Assembly: GCF_011326725.1 (NCBI RefSeq)
Contig: NZ_JAANCO010000001.1
Location: forward strand, 1,711,115 to 1,775,114
From: Microbacterium excoecariae
Lineage (GTDB): Bacteria > Actinomycetota > Actinomycetes > Actinomycetales > Microbacteriaceae
Reading direction: 5' to 3'
DNA: 64,000 bases
In this document: positions 1 through 8,828 of the stretch, in pieces
Layout of the letters: every line of letters starts with the position of its first letter
Numbering within the stretch: position 1 is the stretch's first letter
Position numbers and translations under genes: made by a program
Notes under the pieces: generated by a model
Told to the model about the DNA's origin: nothing
Seen by the model: the letters and a program-made list of their open reading frames with translations, nothing else
The model's database searches: none

Positions 1-700
1 CGACGGGATCGATCGCGCGCAGCTGATCCGGCGTGGTCGACTGCGGCAGGACGTGCACCTCGAAACCGCGGCGCGCGAGGTTCTGGACCGTCGCCTGCTT
101 GATGCCGAGGTCGATCACGGCGAGGTTGCCGAGGCGCTCCCCCACGGCGGGGGTGACCTGCGGCTCGGTCACCGAGACCTCCTCCGACAGGTTGCGTCCC
201 GTCATCTCGGGCGCCTCGCGCACGATGCGGAGCTGCTCCGCGGCGTCCAGCTCGGCGGCGTCGCCGGAGAACACGCCACCGCGCATCGAACCGAGCGAGC
301 GGATCCGCCGCGTGATCGCGCGGGTGTCGATGCCGGAGATCCCGACGATGCCGTCGCGGCGAAGCGCGTCGTCGAGGGACTCGTCGGCGCGCCAGTTCGA
401 GACGACGCGCGACGGGTCGCGGACGATGTATCCGGCGACCCAGATGCGGCGGGACTCCGGGTCCTCGTCGTTGACGCCGGTGTTGCCAATGTGCGGCGCG
501 GTCTGCAGCACGATCTGGCCGGCGTACGACGGGTCGGTGAGGGTCTCCTGGTAACCGGTCATGCCGGTCGAGAACACGACCTCGCCGAGGGTCGTGCCCC
601 GGGCGCCGTAGGCGTATCCCTCGTAGCGGGCGCCGTCCTCGAGCACGAGAACGGCCCGGTCCCGGTCGAGCAGGGACGAGATGTCGACGATGGAAGTCAT
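1..700 (-). CDS. carA: Carbamoyl-phosphate synthase small (glutaminase) subunit, partial
   Basis: Supplies ammonia from glutamine to the large subunit CarB for carbamoyl phosphate, the common precursor of pyrimidines and arginine. The reading frame opens at ATG 700 (MTSIVDISSLLDRDRAVLVL) and stays open to the left edge, giving about 233 of the usual 380 or so residues. The visible part is the N-terminal CarA domain with the VVFSTGMTGYQE and DPSYAGQIV signatures and the beginning of the class I glutaminase domain; the catalytic Cys and His lie beyond the window. It overlaps the upstream membrane-protein gene by four bases (ATGA), so it is translationally coupled and the last visible gene of the pyr operon. 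Confidence 0.96.
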   Translation of the reverse strand, partial: MTSIVDISSLLDRDRAVLVLEDGARYEGYAYGARGTTLGEVVFSTGMTGYQETLTDPSYAGQIVLQTAPHIGNTGVNDEDPESRRIWVAGYIVRDPSRVVSNWRADESLDDALRRDGIVGISGIDTRAITRRIRSLGSMRGGVFSGDAAELDAAEQLRIVREAPEMTGRNLSEEVSVTEPQVTPAVGERLGNLAVIDLGIKQATVQNLARRGFEVHVLPQSTTPDQLRAIDPV

Positions 701-1200
701 CGGGTGGCTCCTGTGGGGGTTTCGGCTGCAAGGATGCTCTCGATCGCCGCGACGAGCGCGGTCGGATCGGAGTCCTGCAGGCGGAGGTAGGTATCGAAGA
801 TCTGGGACCCGGACGCCCAGGCGACGAGCACGAGCCCGTCGCGCTCGACGACGCGGTCGATCGTCCAGGTCGCCCGGCCCGCGCCCGTGAGGGACGCGGC
901 CGGGAAGAAGACGGGGCGCTCGCCCGGAAGCCCCAGACCGAGCCCGTCGCGCGTGACCGTGATCGCGGCGGACGAGCGGAAGGCCAGCGGGCGCGCCGTG
1001 ACGCGGTCGAGCGGAGCGTCGTGACGGGTCGTCGCGACGTAGAATCCGTCGAACTCGCCGACGAGCTCGCCCGTCGGCTCCCCGAGCGGCACGGCGATGC
1101 CGGCGTCGCGTCGGGTTCGTCGTCGCCAGCCCCACGCCATCAGGGCGAGGCCGACGAGCGCGACGGCGACCATCACGATCAGCGCGAGTTCCCGCGTCAC
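697..1200 (-). CDS. Small PH-like membrane protein between pyrC and carA
   Basis: A 167-residue protein starting at GTG 1200, which overlaps the pyrC stop by four bases (GTGA). One N-terminal membrane segment at roughly residues 5-24 is followed by an Arg-rich stretch and a beta-rich cytoplasmic domain (YVATTRHD, RSSAAITVTRDGL, FDTYLRLQD) that resembles the PH-like transporter-associated proteins found at this place in actinobacterial pyr operons (Rv1382 in Mycobacterium tuberculosis has the same position). Its function is unknown. Four-base overlaps on both sides put it firmly in the pyrimidine operon. Confidence 0.75.
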   Translation of the reverse strand: MTRELALIVMVAVALVGLALMAWGWRRRTRRDAGIAVPLGEPTGELVGEFDGFYVATTRHDAPLDRVTARPLAFRSSAAITVTRDGLGLGLPGERPVFFPAASLTGAGRATWTIDRVVERDGLVLVAWASGSQIFDTYLRLQDSDPTALVAAIESILAAETPTGATR

Positions 1201-2498
1201 GAGCGCGGCTCCAGAGCGCCGTCGGCGAGCGTGGGCCTGCCGCGGTGGATGGTCCACCGGACGGATCCCGGGAGCGAGCGACCGAGGTACGGCGAGTTCC
1301 GGCTGCGCCCGCGCAGCGTGTCGAGGGCCACGTCCCCGCGCGCGGCGGGGTCGTAGAGCGTGAACTCCGCCGGCGCGCCCGGGGCGATCGCGCGGCCGTG
1401 GCGGTCGTCGATGCCGCCGATGCGCGCGGGCGCGGTCGACATCACCCGCGCGACGTCGCCCCAGCCGAACGGGCCGTCGTCGACCATCGTGTCGTGCACG
1501 ATCCGCAGGGCCGTCTCGAGGCCGACCATGCCGTTGGCCGCGGCCGCCCACTCGGAGGACTTCGCCTCGTCGGGGTGTGGTGCGTGGTCGGTGGCGACGA
1601 TGTCGATCGTGCCGTCCGCGAGCCCCTCGCGGACTGCTCGGACGTCCTCCTCGCGGCGCAGCGGGGGGTTCACCTTGAAGCGCGGGTCGTAGCCGCGCAC
1701 GTGCTCGTCCGTGAGGAGCAGGTGGTGGGGCGTGACCTCGGCGGTGACGTTGATCCCGCGCTTCTTCGCCCACCGCACAATGTCGACGCTGCCAGCCGTT
1801 GACAGGTGACAGATATGGAGCCGAGATCCGACGTGTTCCGCGAGGAGCACATCGCGGGCGATGATCGATTCCTCGGCGACCGCGGGCCAGCCGGCGAGGC
1901 CGAGCTCCGAGGAGACCGCGCCCTCGTTCATCTGCGCGCTTTCGGTGAGGCGCGGATCCTGCGCGTGCTGCGCGATGACGCCGCCGAAGGACTTCACGTA
2001 TTCCAGCGCGCGGCGCATGATAAGCGGGTCGAAGACGCAGAAGCCATCGTCGCTGAAGACGCGGACGCGGGCGCGGGAGGCGGCCATGGCGCCGAGCTCG
2101 GCGAGCCGCTCCCCCTTCTGTCCGACGGTGACGGCGCCGATGGGCTGCACCGTGGCGTATCCGGCCGCCTCGCCGAGCGCGAGCTCCTGCTCGACGACGC
2201 CCGCCGTGTCGGCGACCGGCAGCGTGTTGGGCATCGCGAAGACCGCGGTGTAGCCGCCCGCGGCCGCCGCGCGCGTTCCGGTCTCGATGGTCTCGCTCGC
2301 CTCGTACCCCGGCTCGCGCAGGTGCGTGTGCAGGTCGACGAGTCCGCGGATCGCGACGAGCCCGTCGGCATCGATCGTGCGGACGCCGGGGCGGGACAGC
2401 CCCGAGCCGACCTCGGCGATCCGACCGTCTTCCACGACGATGTCGGCGCGACCCGCGCCCTCGATCGTGGCCCCCTGGATGAGGAGCACCTCGCTCAT
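1197..2498 (-). CDS. pyrC: Dihydroorotase
   Basis: Cyclises carbamoyl aspartate to dihydroorotate, step three of pyrimidine synthesis. The 433-residue length matches the actinobacterial class I enzyme. The zinc-binding [10 protein letters not shown] motif lies at about residues 58-67, followed by [17 protein letters not shown], the HICHLST segment and the ATDHAPH motif with the catalytic Asp. The start at ATG 2498 gives a four-base ATGA overlap with pyrB and the expected N-terminus [12 protein letters not shown]; the open frame continues upstream inside pyrB but that part is a shadow. Confidence 0.96.
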   Translation of the reverse strand: MSEVLLIQGATIEGAGRADIVVEDGRIAEVGSGLSRPGVRTIDADGLVAIRGLVDLHTHLREPGYEASETIETGTRAAAAGGYTAVFAMPNTLPVADTAGVVEQELALGEAAGYATVQPIGAVTVGQKGERLAELGAMAASRARVRVFSDDGFCVFDPLIMRRALEYVKSFGGVIAQHAQDPRLTESAQMNEGAVSSELGLAGWPAVAEESIIARDVLLAEHVGSRLHICHLSTAGSVDIVRWAKKRGINVTAEVTPHHLLLTDEHVRGYDPRFKVNPPLRREEDVRAVREGLADGTIDIVATDHAPHPDEAKSSEWAAAANGMVGLETALRIVHDTMVDDGPFGWGDVARVMSTAPARIGGIDDRHGRAIAPGAPAEFTLYDPAARGDVALDTLRGRSRNSPYLGRSLPGSVRWTIHRGRPTLADGALEPRS

Positions 2499-3469
2499 CG
2501 GCTCTCCTTCGTCTCGAATCCCTCGCGCTCCCCCGCCAGGAGCAGGTACAGCACCGCCATGCGCACGGACACGCCGTTCGCGACCTGCTCGCGCACCGTG
2601 GCCCGCGGCGAATCGGCCGCCTCCGAGCAGATCTCGAGGCCGCGGTTCATCGGCCCCGGGTGCAGGACAATCGTATCCTCGCCGAGCGCCGCCAGCCGGT
2701 CGCTGCCCAGGCCCCAGATGCGCGCGTACTCGCGCTCCGACGGGAAATACGCGGCGTTCATGCGCTCCAGTTGGATCCGGAGCATCATGATCGCGTCGTG
2801 ACCGGAGGCGATCGCCTCGTCGAGGGAGTACGCGACGCTCACGGGCCACGCGCTGACGTCCTGCGGGAGCAGCGTGGGCGGGCCCACGAGGGTCACGTCG
2901 GCGCCCAGCGCGGCGAGGAGCCAGACGTTCGAGCGCGCGACGCGCGAGTGCAGGATGTCACCGACGATCGCGACGCGGTAGCCCGCGAGATCGCGCCCGC
3001 GGCTACCGCCCGCGCCGTACCGGCGGCGGCGCATGGTGAACGCGTCGAGCAGCGCCTGCGTGGGGTGCTCGTGCGTGCCGTCGCCGGCGTTGACGACGCC
3101 GGCTGAGATCCAGCCGCTCGTGGCGAGCGTGCGCGGCGCGCCCGACGCGCCGTGCCGCACGACGACCGCGTCCGCGCCCATCGCCTCCAGGGTCTGGGCG
3201 GTGTCCTTCAGGCTCTCGCCCTTCGACACGCTCGACCCCTTGGCCGAGAAGTTGATCACGTCGGCGGAGAGGCGCTTCGCGGCCGCCTCGAACGAGATGC
3301 GCGTGCGCGTCGAGTCCTCGAAGAACAGGTTCACGACCGATTTCCCGCGCAGCGTGGGAAGCTTCTTCACTTCACGCGACTGCGTCGCCGCCATGTCCTC
3401 GGCGACGTCGAGGATCCGGATCGCGCTCTCGCGGTCGAGAGTTCGGGTATCGAGCAGGTGTCGCATCAC
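2495..3469 (-). CDS. pyrB: Aspartate carbamoyltransferase catalytic subunit
   Basis: Condenses carbamoyl phosphate with aspartate. The carbamoyl-phosphate loop FFEDSTRTR is at about residues 49-57, with [14 protein letters not shown] (aspartate/carbamoyl site) and HPGPMNRG near the C-terminus, giving a full-length enzyme of about 324 residues. Two tandem starts are possible: GTG 3469, which overlaps the pyrR stop by four bases, or ATG 3466. An AGGAGG ribosome binding site lies just upstream and is better spaced from the ATG, so 3466 may be the true start. No regulatory PyrI chain is present, as usual in this group. Confidence 0.96.
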   Translation of the reverse strand: MMRHLLDTRTLDRESAIRILDVAEDMAATQSREVKKLPTLRGKSVVNLFFEDSTRTRISFEAAAKRLSADVINFSAKGSSVSKGESLKDTAQTLEAMGADAVVVRHGASGAPRTLATSGWISAGVVNAGDGTHEHPTQALLDAFTMRRRRYGAGGSRGRDLAGYRVAIVGDILHSRVARSNVWLLAALGADVTLVGPPTLLPQDVSAWPVSVAYSLDEAIASGHDAIMMLRIQLERMNAAYFPSEREYARIWGLGSDRLAALGEDTIVLHPGPMNRGLEICSEAADSPRATVREQVANGVSVRMAVLYLLLAGEREGFETKESR

Positions 3470-4008
3470 GGGGCCTCCTCGCCGCGGATCGTGACCTCGT
3501 CGACGCCGTCGATCTCCTCGAGTCGCACGTTGATGCGTTCGGAGCGCGCGGACGGCAGGTTGCGCCCGACGAAGTCCGGACGAATCGGGAGCTCGCGATG
3601 TCCGCGGTCGACGAGGATCGCGAGTCGCACGGCGGCGGGCCGGCCGATGTCGCCGAGGGCGTCGAGCGCCGCGCGGATGGAGCGCCCGGAAAACAGGACG
3701 TCATCGACGAGGACGACGACGCGCCCGTCGATGCCGCCGGCCGGGATCTCGGTCGGGCGCGGGGACCGCGTGGGGTGCTGCGCCAGATCGTCGCGATACA
3801 TCGTGACGTCGAGCTGACCGACCGGGACGGCGGATCCGCTCACGCGCTCGATGAGCGCCGCGAGGCGTTCGGCGAGCGGGGCGCCGCGGGACGGAATCCC
3901 GAGGAGCACGAGGCCGTCGGGGCCCCTGTTCGACTCGAGGATCTCGTGGGCGATGCGCGTCAAGGCGCGCGAGATGTCGGATGCCTGCAGCACGGTGCGC
4001 GTGCTCAT
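3466..4008 (-). CDS. pyrR: Bifunctional pyr operon RNA-binding regulator / uracil phosphoribosyltransferase
   Basis: A 180-residue PyrR: a PRTase-fold protein that senses UMP/UTP and binds pyr mRNA, usually with weak uracil phosphoribosyltransferase activity. The PRPP-binding loop [18 protein letters not shown] is clear, as are [17 protein letters not shown] and [14 protein letters not shown]. The start at ATG 4008 follows an AAGGGAG ribosome binding site; the longer upstream frame is a shadow of nusB. It is the first gene of pyrR-pyrB-pyrC-(PH-like)-carA, consistent with autoregulation through the RNA site just upstream. Confidence 0.96.
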   Translation of the reverse strand: MSTRTVLQASDISRALTRIAHEILESNRGPDGLVLLGIPSRGAPLAERLAALIERVSGSAVPVGQLDVTMYRDDLAQHPTRSPRPTEIPAGGIDGRVVVLVDDVLFSGRSIRAALDALGDIGRPAAVRLAILVDRGHRELPIRPDFVGRNLPSARSERINVRLEEIDGVDEVTIRGEEAP

Positions 4009-4010
4009 CC

Positions 4011-4041
4011 CAACTCCCTTCTCCGCCTCACAGGACGGGAT
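4011..4041 (-). promoter_or_regulatory. Probable PyrR-binding RNA hairpin covering the pyrR ribosome binding site
   Basis: The minus-strand sequence CGTCCTGTGAGGCG (4024-4037) fits the PyrR loop consensus ARUCCNGNGAGGYU at its core positions. It can fold as a lower stem UCCC/GGGA, a purine bulge (G opposite GAA), an upper stem UCC/GGA and a loop UGUGAGGC. The 3' side of the lower stem is part of the AAGGGAG ribosome binding site, so PyrR bound with UMP would be expected to block translation. The fold is inferred by hand. Confidence 0.65.
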
Positions 4042-4065
4042 TAAAGGTGTGGTGGTGCGGGACTT

Positions 4066-4073
4066 AAGTATAG
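4066..4073 (-). promoter_or_regulatory. -10 element of the pyr operon promoter
   Basis: TATACT on the minus strand lies immediately after the nusB stop codon and about 60 bases before the pyrR start. It would produce a leader of about 55 bases containing the PyrR hairpin. No convincing -35 hexamer is visible in the GC-rich end of nusB. Confidence 0.5.
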
Positions 4074-4484
4074 TCAGCTGCCGCGCGCGATGCGCGCGAG
4101 CACGCCGTGCACGAACGCGCCCGATTCCTCCGTCGAGAGGCTCTTCACGAGTTCGACGGCCTCGTCGATGGCGACCGCCGTGGGGACCTCGTCGTTGAAG
4201 AGGAGCTCCCACGTCGCCAGCCGGAGCGCGGCGCGGTCGACGGCCGGCATCCGCTCGAGCTTCCAGTCGCGGCTGTGCGTCGCGATCTGCTCGTCGATCT
4301 CGTCGCGGTGATCGATGACGCCGTCCACGATCTCGCGCGCATAGAGCCACGACGCCTGCCGGTCGGGCTCGCCCACGGCGCGCTGGGCCTCCGCGGCGAG
4401 GATCGTGTCGACGCTCTCGCCGCGGACGTCCGCGGAGAACAGCATGTTGAGCGCGCGCTGGCGCGCCTTGGAGCGGGCGCTCAT
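4074..4484 (-). CDS. nusB: Transcription antitermination factor NusB
   Basis: A 136-residue all-helical NusB, partner of NusE/S10 in rRNA antitermination complexes. Visible signatures are [19 protein letters not shown] at the N-terminus, the central [24 protein letters not shown] and the C-terminal [25 protein letters not shown]. One base separates the efp stop from its start, so it is co-translated with efp as in mycobacteria (efp-nusB). The pyr promoter begins directly after its stop codon. Confidence 0.96.
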   Translation of the reverse strand: MSARSKARQRALNMLFSADVRGESVDTILAAEAQRAVGEPDRQASWLYAREIVDGVIDHRDEIDEQIATHSRDWKLERMPAVDRAALRLATWELLFNDEVPTAVAIDEAVELVKSLSTEESGAFVHGVLARIARGS

Positions 4485-4485
4485 C

Positions 4486-5049
4486 TCAGTCGTTGACGCG
4501 ACCGAGGTAGTCGCCCGTGCGCGTGTCGACCTTGACCTTGGTGCCCTCGCCGACGAACAGCGGCACCTGGATCTCGGCGCCGGTCTCGACCGTGGCCGGC
4601 TTCGTGCCGGCGTTCGAGCGGTCGCCCTGCAGGCCCGGCTCGGTGTAGGTGATCTCGAGCACGACCGACGCGGGCATCTCGATGTACAGCGGGAGCCCGT
4701 CGTGCATGGCGATCGTCACGCTCATGTTCTCGAGCAGGAAACGCGAGGCGTCGCCGACGACCGCCGCGGAGACGTTGATCTGGTCGTAGTCCGACACGTC
4801 CATGAACACGAAGTTGTCGCCGTCGTTGTACAGGTACTGGTAGTCGCTGCGGTCGACGTTCTGGATGTCCACCTTGGCGCCCGCGTTGAACGTCTTGTCG
4901 ACGACCTTGCCCGAGATGACGTTCTTCAGCTTGGTGCGGACGAACGCCCCGCCCTTGCCGGGCTTGACGTGCTGGAACTCCACGACGTTCCAAAGCTGTC
5001 CGTCGATCGAGAGGACGACGCCATTGCGGATGTCTGCGGTCGATGCCAT
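4486..5049 (-). CDS. efp: Elongation factor P
   Basis: Relieves ribosomes stalled on polyproline. The 187-residue protein has the three EF-P domains, with the tip loop KPGKGGAF at about residues 29-36; Lys in this loop is the site modified in some bacteria but commonly left bare in actinobacteria, and no EpmA, EpmB or YmfI-type modification gene is seen nearby. The C-terminal [10 protein letters not shown] motif is intact. Start ATG 5049 gives the standard N-terminus [10 protein letters not shown]; an upstream in-frame ATG would add an unrelated tail. Confidence 0.97.
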   Translation of the reverse strand: MASTADIRNGVVLSIDGQLWNVVEFQHVKPGKGGAFVRTKLKNVISGKVVDKTFNAGAKVDIQNVDRSDYQYLYNDGDNFVFMDVSDYDQINVSAAVVGDASRFLLENMSVTIAMHDGLPLYIEMPASVVLEITYTEPGLQGDRSNAGTKPATVETGAEIQVPLFVGEGTKVKVDTRTGDYLGRVND

Positions 5050-5110
5050 GGGAGGGGTGTTCCGTTTCGTTGTGATGACGTGTGCGAGGCCGCGAGGGCC
5101 GCAATCCACG

Positions 5111-5116
5111 AGTCTA
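5111..5116 (-). promoter_or_regulatory. -10 element upstream of efp, overlapping the aroB stop
   Basis: TAGACT on the minus strand; its first three bases are the aroB TAG stop codon. It leaves a leader of about 55 bases before efp, suggesting that efp-nusB is transcribed apart from the aro genes. Confidence 0.4.
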
Positions 5117-6235
5117 TCGCGCGCCGACTCGGATCACGCCGCCGGGCGCCTGTTCCTCGGCGATCTCCTGGTATGCGGCGAACAGCAGCGACTGGTCGGG
5201 TGCCTGCAGCACGGTGGGCTTGCCGATCTCGTCGAGCACGATGAAGCGTAGCTGGCCCGCGCGCGCCTTCTTGTCGCGCTGCATCGTGGCCAGGAGCTGG
5301 CTCCACGCGCCGGCGCGGTAGCTCGTCGGCAACCCGAGCGAGGTGAGGATCGCGCGGTGGCGCTCGACGGCGTCGTCGCCGAGACGCCCCGCGAGGCGCG
5401 ACAGCTCGGCCGCGAACATCATCCCGATGGACACCGCGGCGCCGTGGCGCCACTGGTACCGCTCCGCGTGCTCGATGGCGTGCCCGAGCGTGTGGCCGTA
5501 GTTGAGCGTCTCGCGCAGGCCGGCCTCGCGGAAGTCCTCCCCCACGACGTCGGCCTTCATCCGGATGGCGAGCTCGACCGTGCGGCGGAACTCGGGCGTC
5601 GACGGGTCCACCGCGCGCTCCGGGTCGGCCTCGATGATTTCGAGGATCTCGGGGAAGCGAATGAATCCTGCCTTCACGACCTCGGCGTACCCCGCGACGA
5701 GCTCGTTGCGCGGGAGCGGGTCGAGCAGATCGAGATCACAGAGGACGGCCCGGGGCGACCAGAAGGCGCCCACGAGGTTCTTGCCCTCGGCGGTGTTGAT
5801 GCCGGTCTTGCCGCCGACGGCGGCGTCGACCATGCCGAGCACCGTGGAGGGCATCTGCACGACCTCGACCCCGCGGAGCCAGGTCGCGGCCGCGAAGCCG
5901 GCGAGGTCGGTCGCGGCTCCGCCGCCGAAGCCGACGATCGCGTCCGTGCGGGTGAAGTCGGCCTGGCCGAGGATCTGCCAGAGGAACGCGGCGACCTCCA
6001 CGCGCTTCGCCGATTCCGCGTCGGGGATCTCGGCGAGGAGCACCTCGAGCGAGCCGTCGGCGAGGAGCTCCTCCCGCAGATCGTTCACGATCGCGCCCAG
6101 GGTGGGCTGGTGCACGATGAGGACCTTGCGCGCGGCCGGGGGCAGCGCCTCGCGTAGCTGGTGGCGGACGCCTCGGCCCACGACGACGTCGTAGCCCGGC
6201 GTGCCGGCGACGGAGATGACGGTGCGGTCGCTCAC
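5114..6235 (-). CDS. aroB: 3-dehydroquinate synthase
   Basis: Second step of the shikimate pathway, turning DAHP into 3-dehydroquinate with NAD and zinc. The 373-residue protein has the NAD-binding [42 protein letters not shown], the AEVVKAGFI segment and the zinc-site [12 protein letters not shown]. The start is GTG 6235, which overlaps the aroK stop by four bases; the longer open frame upstream lies inside aroK and is a shadow. Order aroC-aroK-aroB matches actinobacterial operons. Confidence 0.97.
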   Translation of the reverse strand: MSDRTVISVAGTPGYDVVVGRGVRHQLREALPPAARKVLIVHQPTLGAIVNDLREELLADGSLEVLLAEIPDAESAKRVEVAAFLWQILGQADFTRTDAIVGFGGGAATDLAGFAAATWLRGVEVVQMPSTVLGMVDAAVGGKTGINTAEGKNLVGAFWSPRAVLCDLDLLDPLPRNELVAGYAEVVKAGFIRFPEILEIIEADPERAVDPSTPEFRRTVELAIRMKADVVGEDFREAGLRETLNYGHTLGHAIEHAERYQWRHGAAVSIGMMFAAELSRLAGRLGDDAVERHRAILTSLGLPTSYRAGAWSQLLATMQRDKKARAGQLRFIVLDEIGKPTVLQAPDQSLLFAAYQEIAEEQAPGGVIRVGAR

Positions 6236-6780
6236 GGGAGGTGCTCGCTTTCGGGAGATTCTTCGGCAGGGTGAAGGCGGGGCGCGGCCCACTCGGCGGC
6301 GCGCTCGACGACGTCCCGGAGCGGACCCTGGGACGTGTCGTACGTGACGTGCGCGAGCGCGGCGTACACGGGGGCGCGCTCGGCCGCGATCCGGCGCCAC
6401 TCGGCGAGCGGATCCCCCGCGTTCAGAAGCGGGCGCTTGGCTCCGCGGATCCGCGACGCGACGGTCCTCTCGTCGACGGTCAGGTGGATGACCAGGTGGT
6501 CGCCGAGCGCGGAGCGCGTCTCGGGCGCGAGCACGGCGCCGCCGCCGAGCGCGACGACCCCGCCGCCCGCGAGGGCGCGCCGCACAGCGTCGGCCTCGAT
6601 CGCGCGGAACGTGGCCTCCCCGCGCGTCGCGAACAGGTCGGCGATGGGGCCGTACTCGCGCACCACCATGGCGTCGGTGTCGGTGAACGGCAGGCCGAGG
6701 CGCTTGGCGATGCGCCGGCCGATGCTGGACTTGCCCGCCCCCATCGGCCCGATCAGGACGACGGCGGGGCGTTCACTCAT
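6232..6780 (-). CDS. aroK: Shikimate kinase
   Basis: Phosphorylates shikimate at O3. The Walker A motif GPMGAGKSS is at about residues 11-19, the substrate-binding DTD at 34-36, the GGGAV motif follows [13 protein letters not shown], and the lid Arg lies in RGAKRPLL. At 182 residues it is of normal length. It overlaps aroC by eight bases and aroB by four, indicating tight coupling in one transcript. Confidence 0.96.
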   Translation of the reverse strand: MSERPAVVLIGPMGAGKSSIGRRIAKRLGLPFTDTDAMVVREYGPIADLFATRGEATFRAIEADAVRRALAGGGVVALGGGAVLAPETRSALGDHLVIHLTVDERTVASRIRGAKRPLLNAGDPLAEWRRIAAERAPVYAALAHVTYDTSQGPLRDVVERAAEWAAPRLHPAEESPESEHLP

Positions 6781-7981
6781 GCGGGATCGAGTGGGGCGCC
6801 GTTCGCAGCGTGTCGGGGATGGCCGCGAGGTAGCCCTCGAGGTTGCGGCGCGTCTCCGCGACCGAGTCGCCGCCGAACTTCTCCAGCACGACGTCCGCGA
6901 GCGTGAGCGCGACCATGGCCTCGGCCACGACGCCCGCGGCCGGGACGGCGCAGACGTCGGAGCGCTGGTGGTGCGCCTGGGCGGTCTCCCCCGACGACGT
7001 GTCGATCGTGTCGAGCGCGCGCGGCACGGTGGCGATGGGCTTCATCCCCGCGCGCACCCGCAACACCGTGCCCGTGGACATCCCGCCCTCGGTGCCGCCC
7101 GCGCGGTCGCTGCCGCGTGCCACGCCCTCGTCCGAGGGGTACAGCGCGTCGTGAGCGGCCGATCCGCGGCGCCGGGTCGTCTCGAAGCCGTCGCCGACCT
7201 CGACACCCTTGATGGCCTGGATGCTCATGAGCGCCTGCGCGAGCTTGGCGTCGAGGCGGCGGTCCCACTGCACGTGCGAGCCGAGCCCGGGCGGGAGCCC
7301 GTACGCGAGCACCTCGACGATGCCGCCGAGCGTGTCACCGGCCTTGCGCGCGTCGTCGATCTCCGCGACCATGCGCTCGCTCGTGGCGGCGTCGAGGCAG
7401 CGCAGCGGATCCGCGTCGAGCGCCGCGACGTCGTCCGGCGTCGGCACGGGCGCGTCCTCGGGGGCGCGCACGGGCCCGATCGACAGCGTGTGACTGACGA
7501 GGCGGATCCCCAGCTCGCCGAGGAACTTGCGGGCGACGGCACCGAGCGCGACGCGCGCCGCGGTCTCGCGGGCGCTCGCGCGCTCGAGGATCGGACGCGC
7601 CTCGTCAAAGGCGTACTTCTGCATCCCGACGAGGTCCGCGTGACCGGGCCGCGGACGCGTCAGCGGCGCGCCGCGCCCGCGGGAGCGGTCGCTGAGCTCC
7701 ACGGGCTCGGGGCTCATCACCTCGGTCCACTTCGGCCATTCCGTGTTGCCGACGCGCAGGGCGATCGGGCTGCCCAGCGTGTAGCCGTGGACGACACCGC
7801 TCGAGATGGTGAGCTCGTCCTGTTCGAACTTCATGCGCGAACCGCGGCCGTAGCCGAGCTTGCGGCGCTGCAGGTCGTCCTGGATGTCCTGCGGGGAGAC
7901 GGGAACGCCCGAGGGGAGGCCCTCGACAATGGCGACGAGTTCGGGGCCGTGCGATTCGCCGGCCGTGAGCACACGGAGCAT
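6773..7981 (-). CDS. aroC: Chorismate synthase
   Basis: Last step of the common aromatic pathway, an FMN-dependent elimination forming chorismate. The 402-residue protein begins [25 protein letters not shown] and carries the family motifs [49 protein letters not shown] and [18 protein letters not shown] hexamer ends six bases before the start codon with no ribosome binding site, so this is probably the leaderless first gene of aroC-aroK-aroB. Confidence 0.97.
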   Translation of the reverse strand: MLRVLTAGESHGPELVAIVEGLPSGVPVSPQDIQDDLQRRKLGYGRGSRMKFEQDELTISSGVVHGYTLGSPIALRVGNTEWPKWTEVMSPEPVELSDRSRGRGAPLTRPRPGHADLVGMQKYAFDEARPILERASARETAARVALGAVARKFLGELGIRLVSHTLSIGPVRAPEDAPVPTPDDVAALDADPLRCLDAATSERMVAEIDDARKAGDTLGGIVEVLAYGLPPGLGSHVQWDRRLDAKLAQALMSIQAIKGVEVGDGFETTRRRGSAAHDALYPSDEGVARGSDRAGGTEGGMSTGTVLRVRAGMKPIATVPRALDTIDTSSGETAQAHHQRSDVCAVPAAGVVAEAMVALTLADVVLEKFGGDSVAETRRNLEGYLAAIPDTLRTAPHSIPHE

Positions 7982-7987
7982 GCCCCC

Positions 7988-7993
7988 AGCCTA
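7988..7993 (-). promoter_or_regulatory. -10 element of a leaderless aroC promoter
   Basis: TAGGCT on the minus strand, then six bases (GGGGGC), then the aroC ATG. The gap between aroE and aroC is only 43 bases. Confidence 0.5.
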
Positions 7994-8024
7994 CGGCCAC
8001 ACCGGCCGCGACGCCGAACCGGCG

Positions 8025-8828
8025 CTACCCCGCCAGCGCGGCGCGCATCGCGGCGACGACGCCCGCCTCGTTCGGAAGCGGGGCGTCCGGGTCGCCAGTG
8101 ACGAAGATGCGCACCTGGGCCACGGCCTGATGCAGGAGCATCCCGAGGCCGTGGTGGGCCGCCTCCCAGGCGGCGCCCGCGAGCGGCGTCGGCCAGGGGC
8201 TGTAGGCGACGTCGTACAGGGTGCCGCCGGAGGCGGCGAGGCGCGCGGTGACGTCGGGCGCGAGGGCCGTGCCGCCCGGAAGGGTCGAGATCGTCAGCGT
8301 CACGGGCGCGGTCGCGTCCGCGAGGGACGCCGCGCGCGCGTGCCGCTCTGTGGCCCTGTCCACGACCGCCCGGGCCCGCTCGGGTCGCCGCGCCGCGACC
8401 TCGATCCGCTCGGCGCCCAGCTCCTCCGCCGCCGCCAGCGCCGATGTCGCGGTGGCGCCGGCGCCGACGATGCGGACGGCCGACACATCGGCGCCCGTCT
8501 CGCGGATGGCGGCCGCGAGCCCAGCGACGTCGGTGTTGAATGCCCGGGGCGTCTCTCCGGTCAGGAGCAGGGTGTTTGCGACCCCCGTCGCCCGCGCGCG
8601 CGGATCCCGCCAGCTGGCGGCGGCGTAGGCGGCGTCCTTGAGCGGGTAGGTCAGCGCGAGACCGCGGCAGGCGGATCCGCGCAGCTCGTCGGCGAAGGTC
8701 GCCGGCGTGACCTCCCGGCGCGAGAAGGACCAATCCAGGCCGAGCGCGGCGTAGGCCGCGCCGTGCAGCTCGGGCGAGCGGCTGTGGGAGATGGGGCTCC
8801 CCCACACCTCGAGCGCGACGTCACTCAC
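8025..8828 (-). CDS. aroE: Shikimate dehydrogenase
   Basis: Reduces 3-dehydroshikimate to shikimate. The 267-residue protein has the shikimate-binding SHSRSPELHGAAY near the N-terminus, the catalytic Lys in LTYPLKDAAY, FNTDVAG and the glycine-rich nucleotide loop IVGAGATATSALAAAEELGA. The NADP-recognition region reads AARRPERA. It overlaps mltG by eight bases, so it belongs to the alaS-ruvX-mltG-aroE run, the order seen in mycobacteria. Confidence 0.93.
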   Translation of the reverse strand: MSDVALEVWGSPISHSRSPELHGAAYAALGLDWSFSRREVTPATFADELRGSACRGLALTYPLKDAAYAAASWRDPRARATGVANTLLLTGETPRAFNTDVAGLAAAIRETGADVSAVRIVGAGATATSALAAAEELGAERIEVAARRPERARAVVDRATERHARAASLADATAPVTLTISTLPGGTALAPDVTARLAASGGTLYDVAYSPWPTPLAGAAWEAAHHGLGMLLHQAVAQVRIFVTGDPDAPLPNEAGVVAAMRAALAG

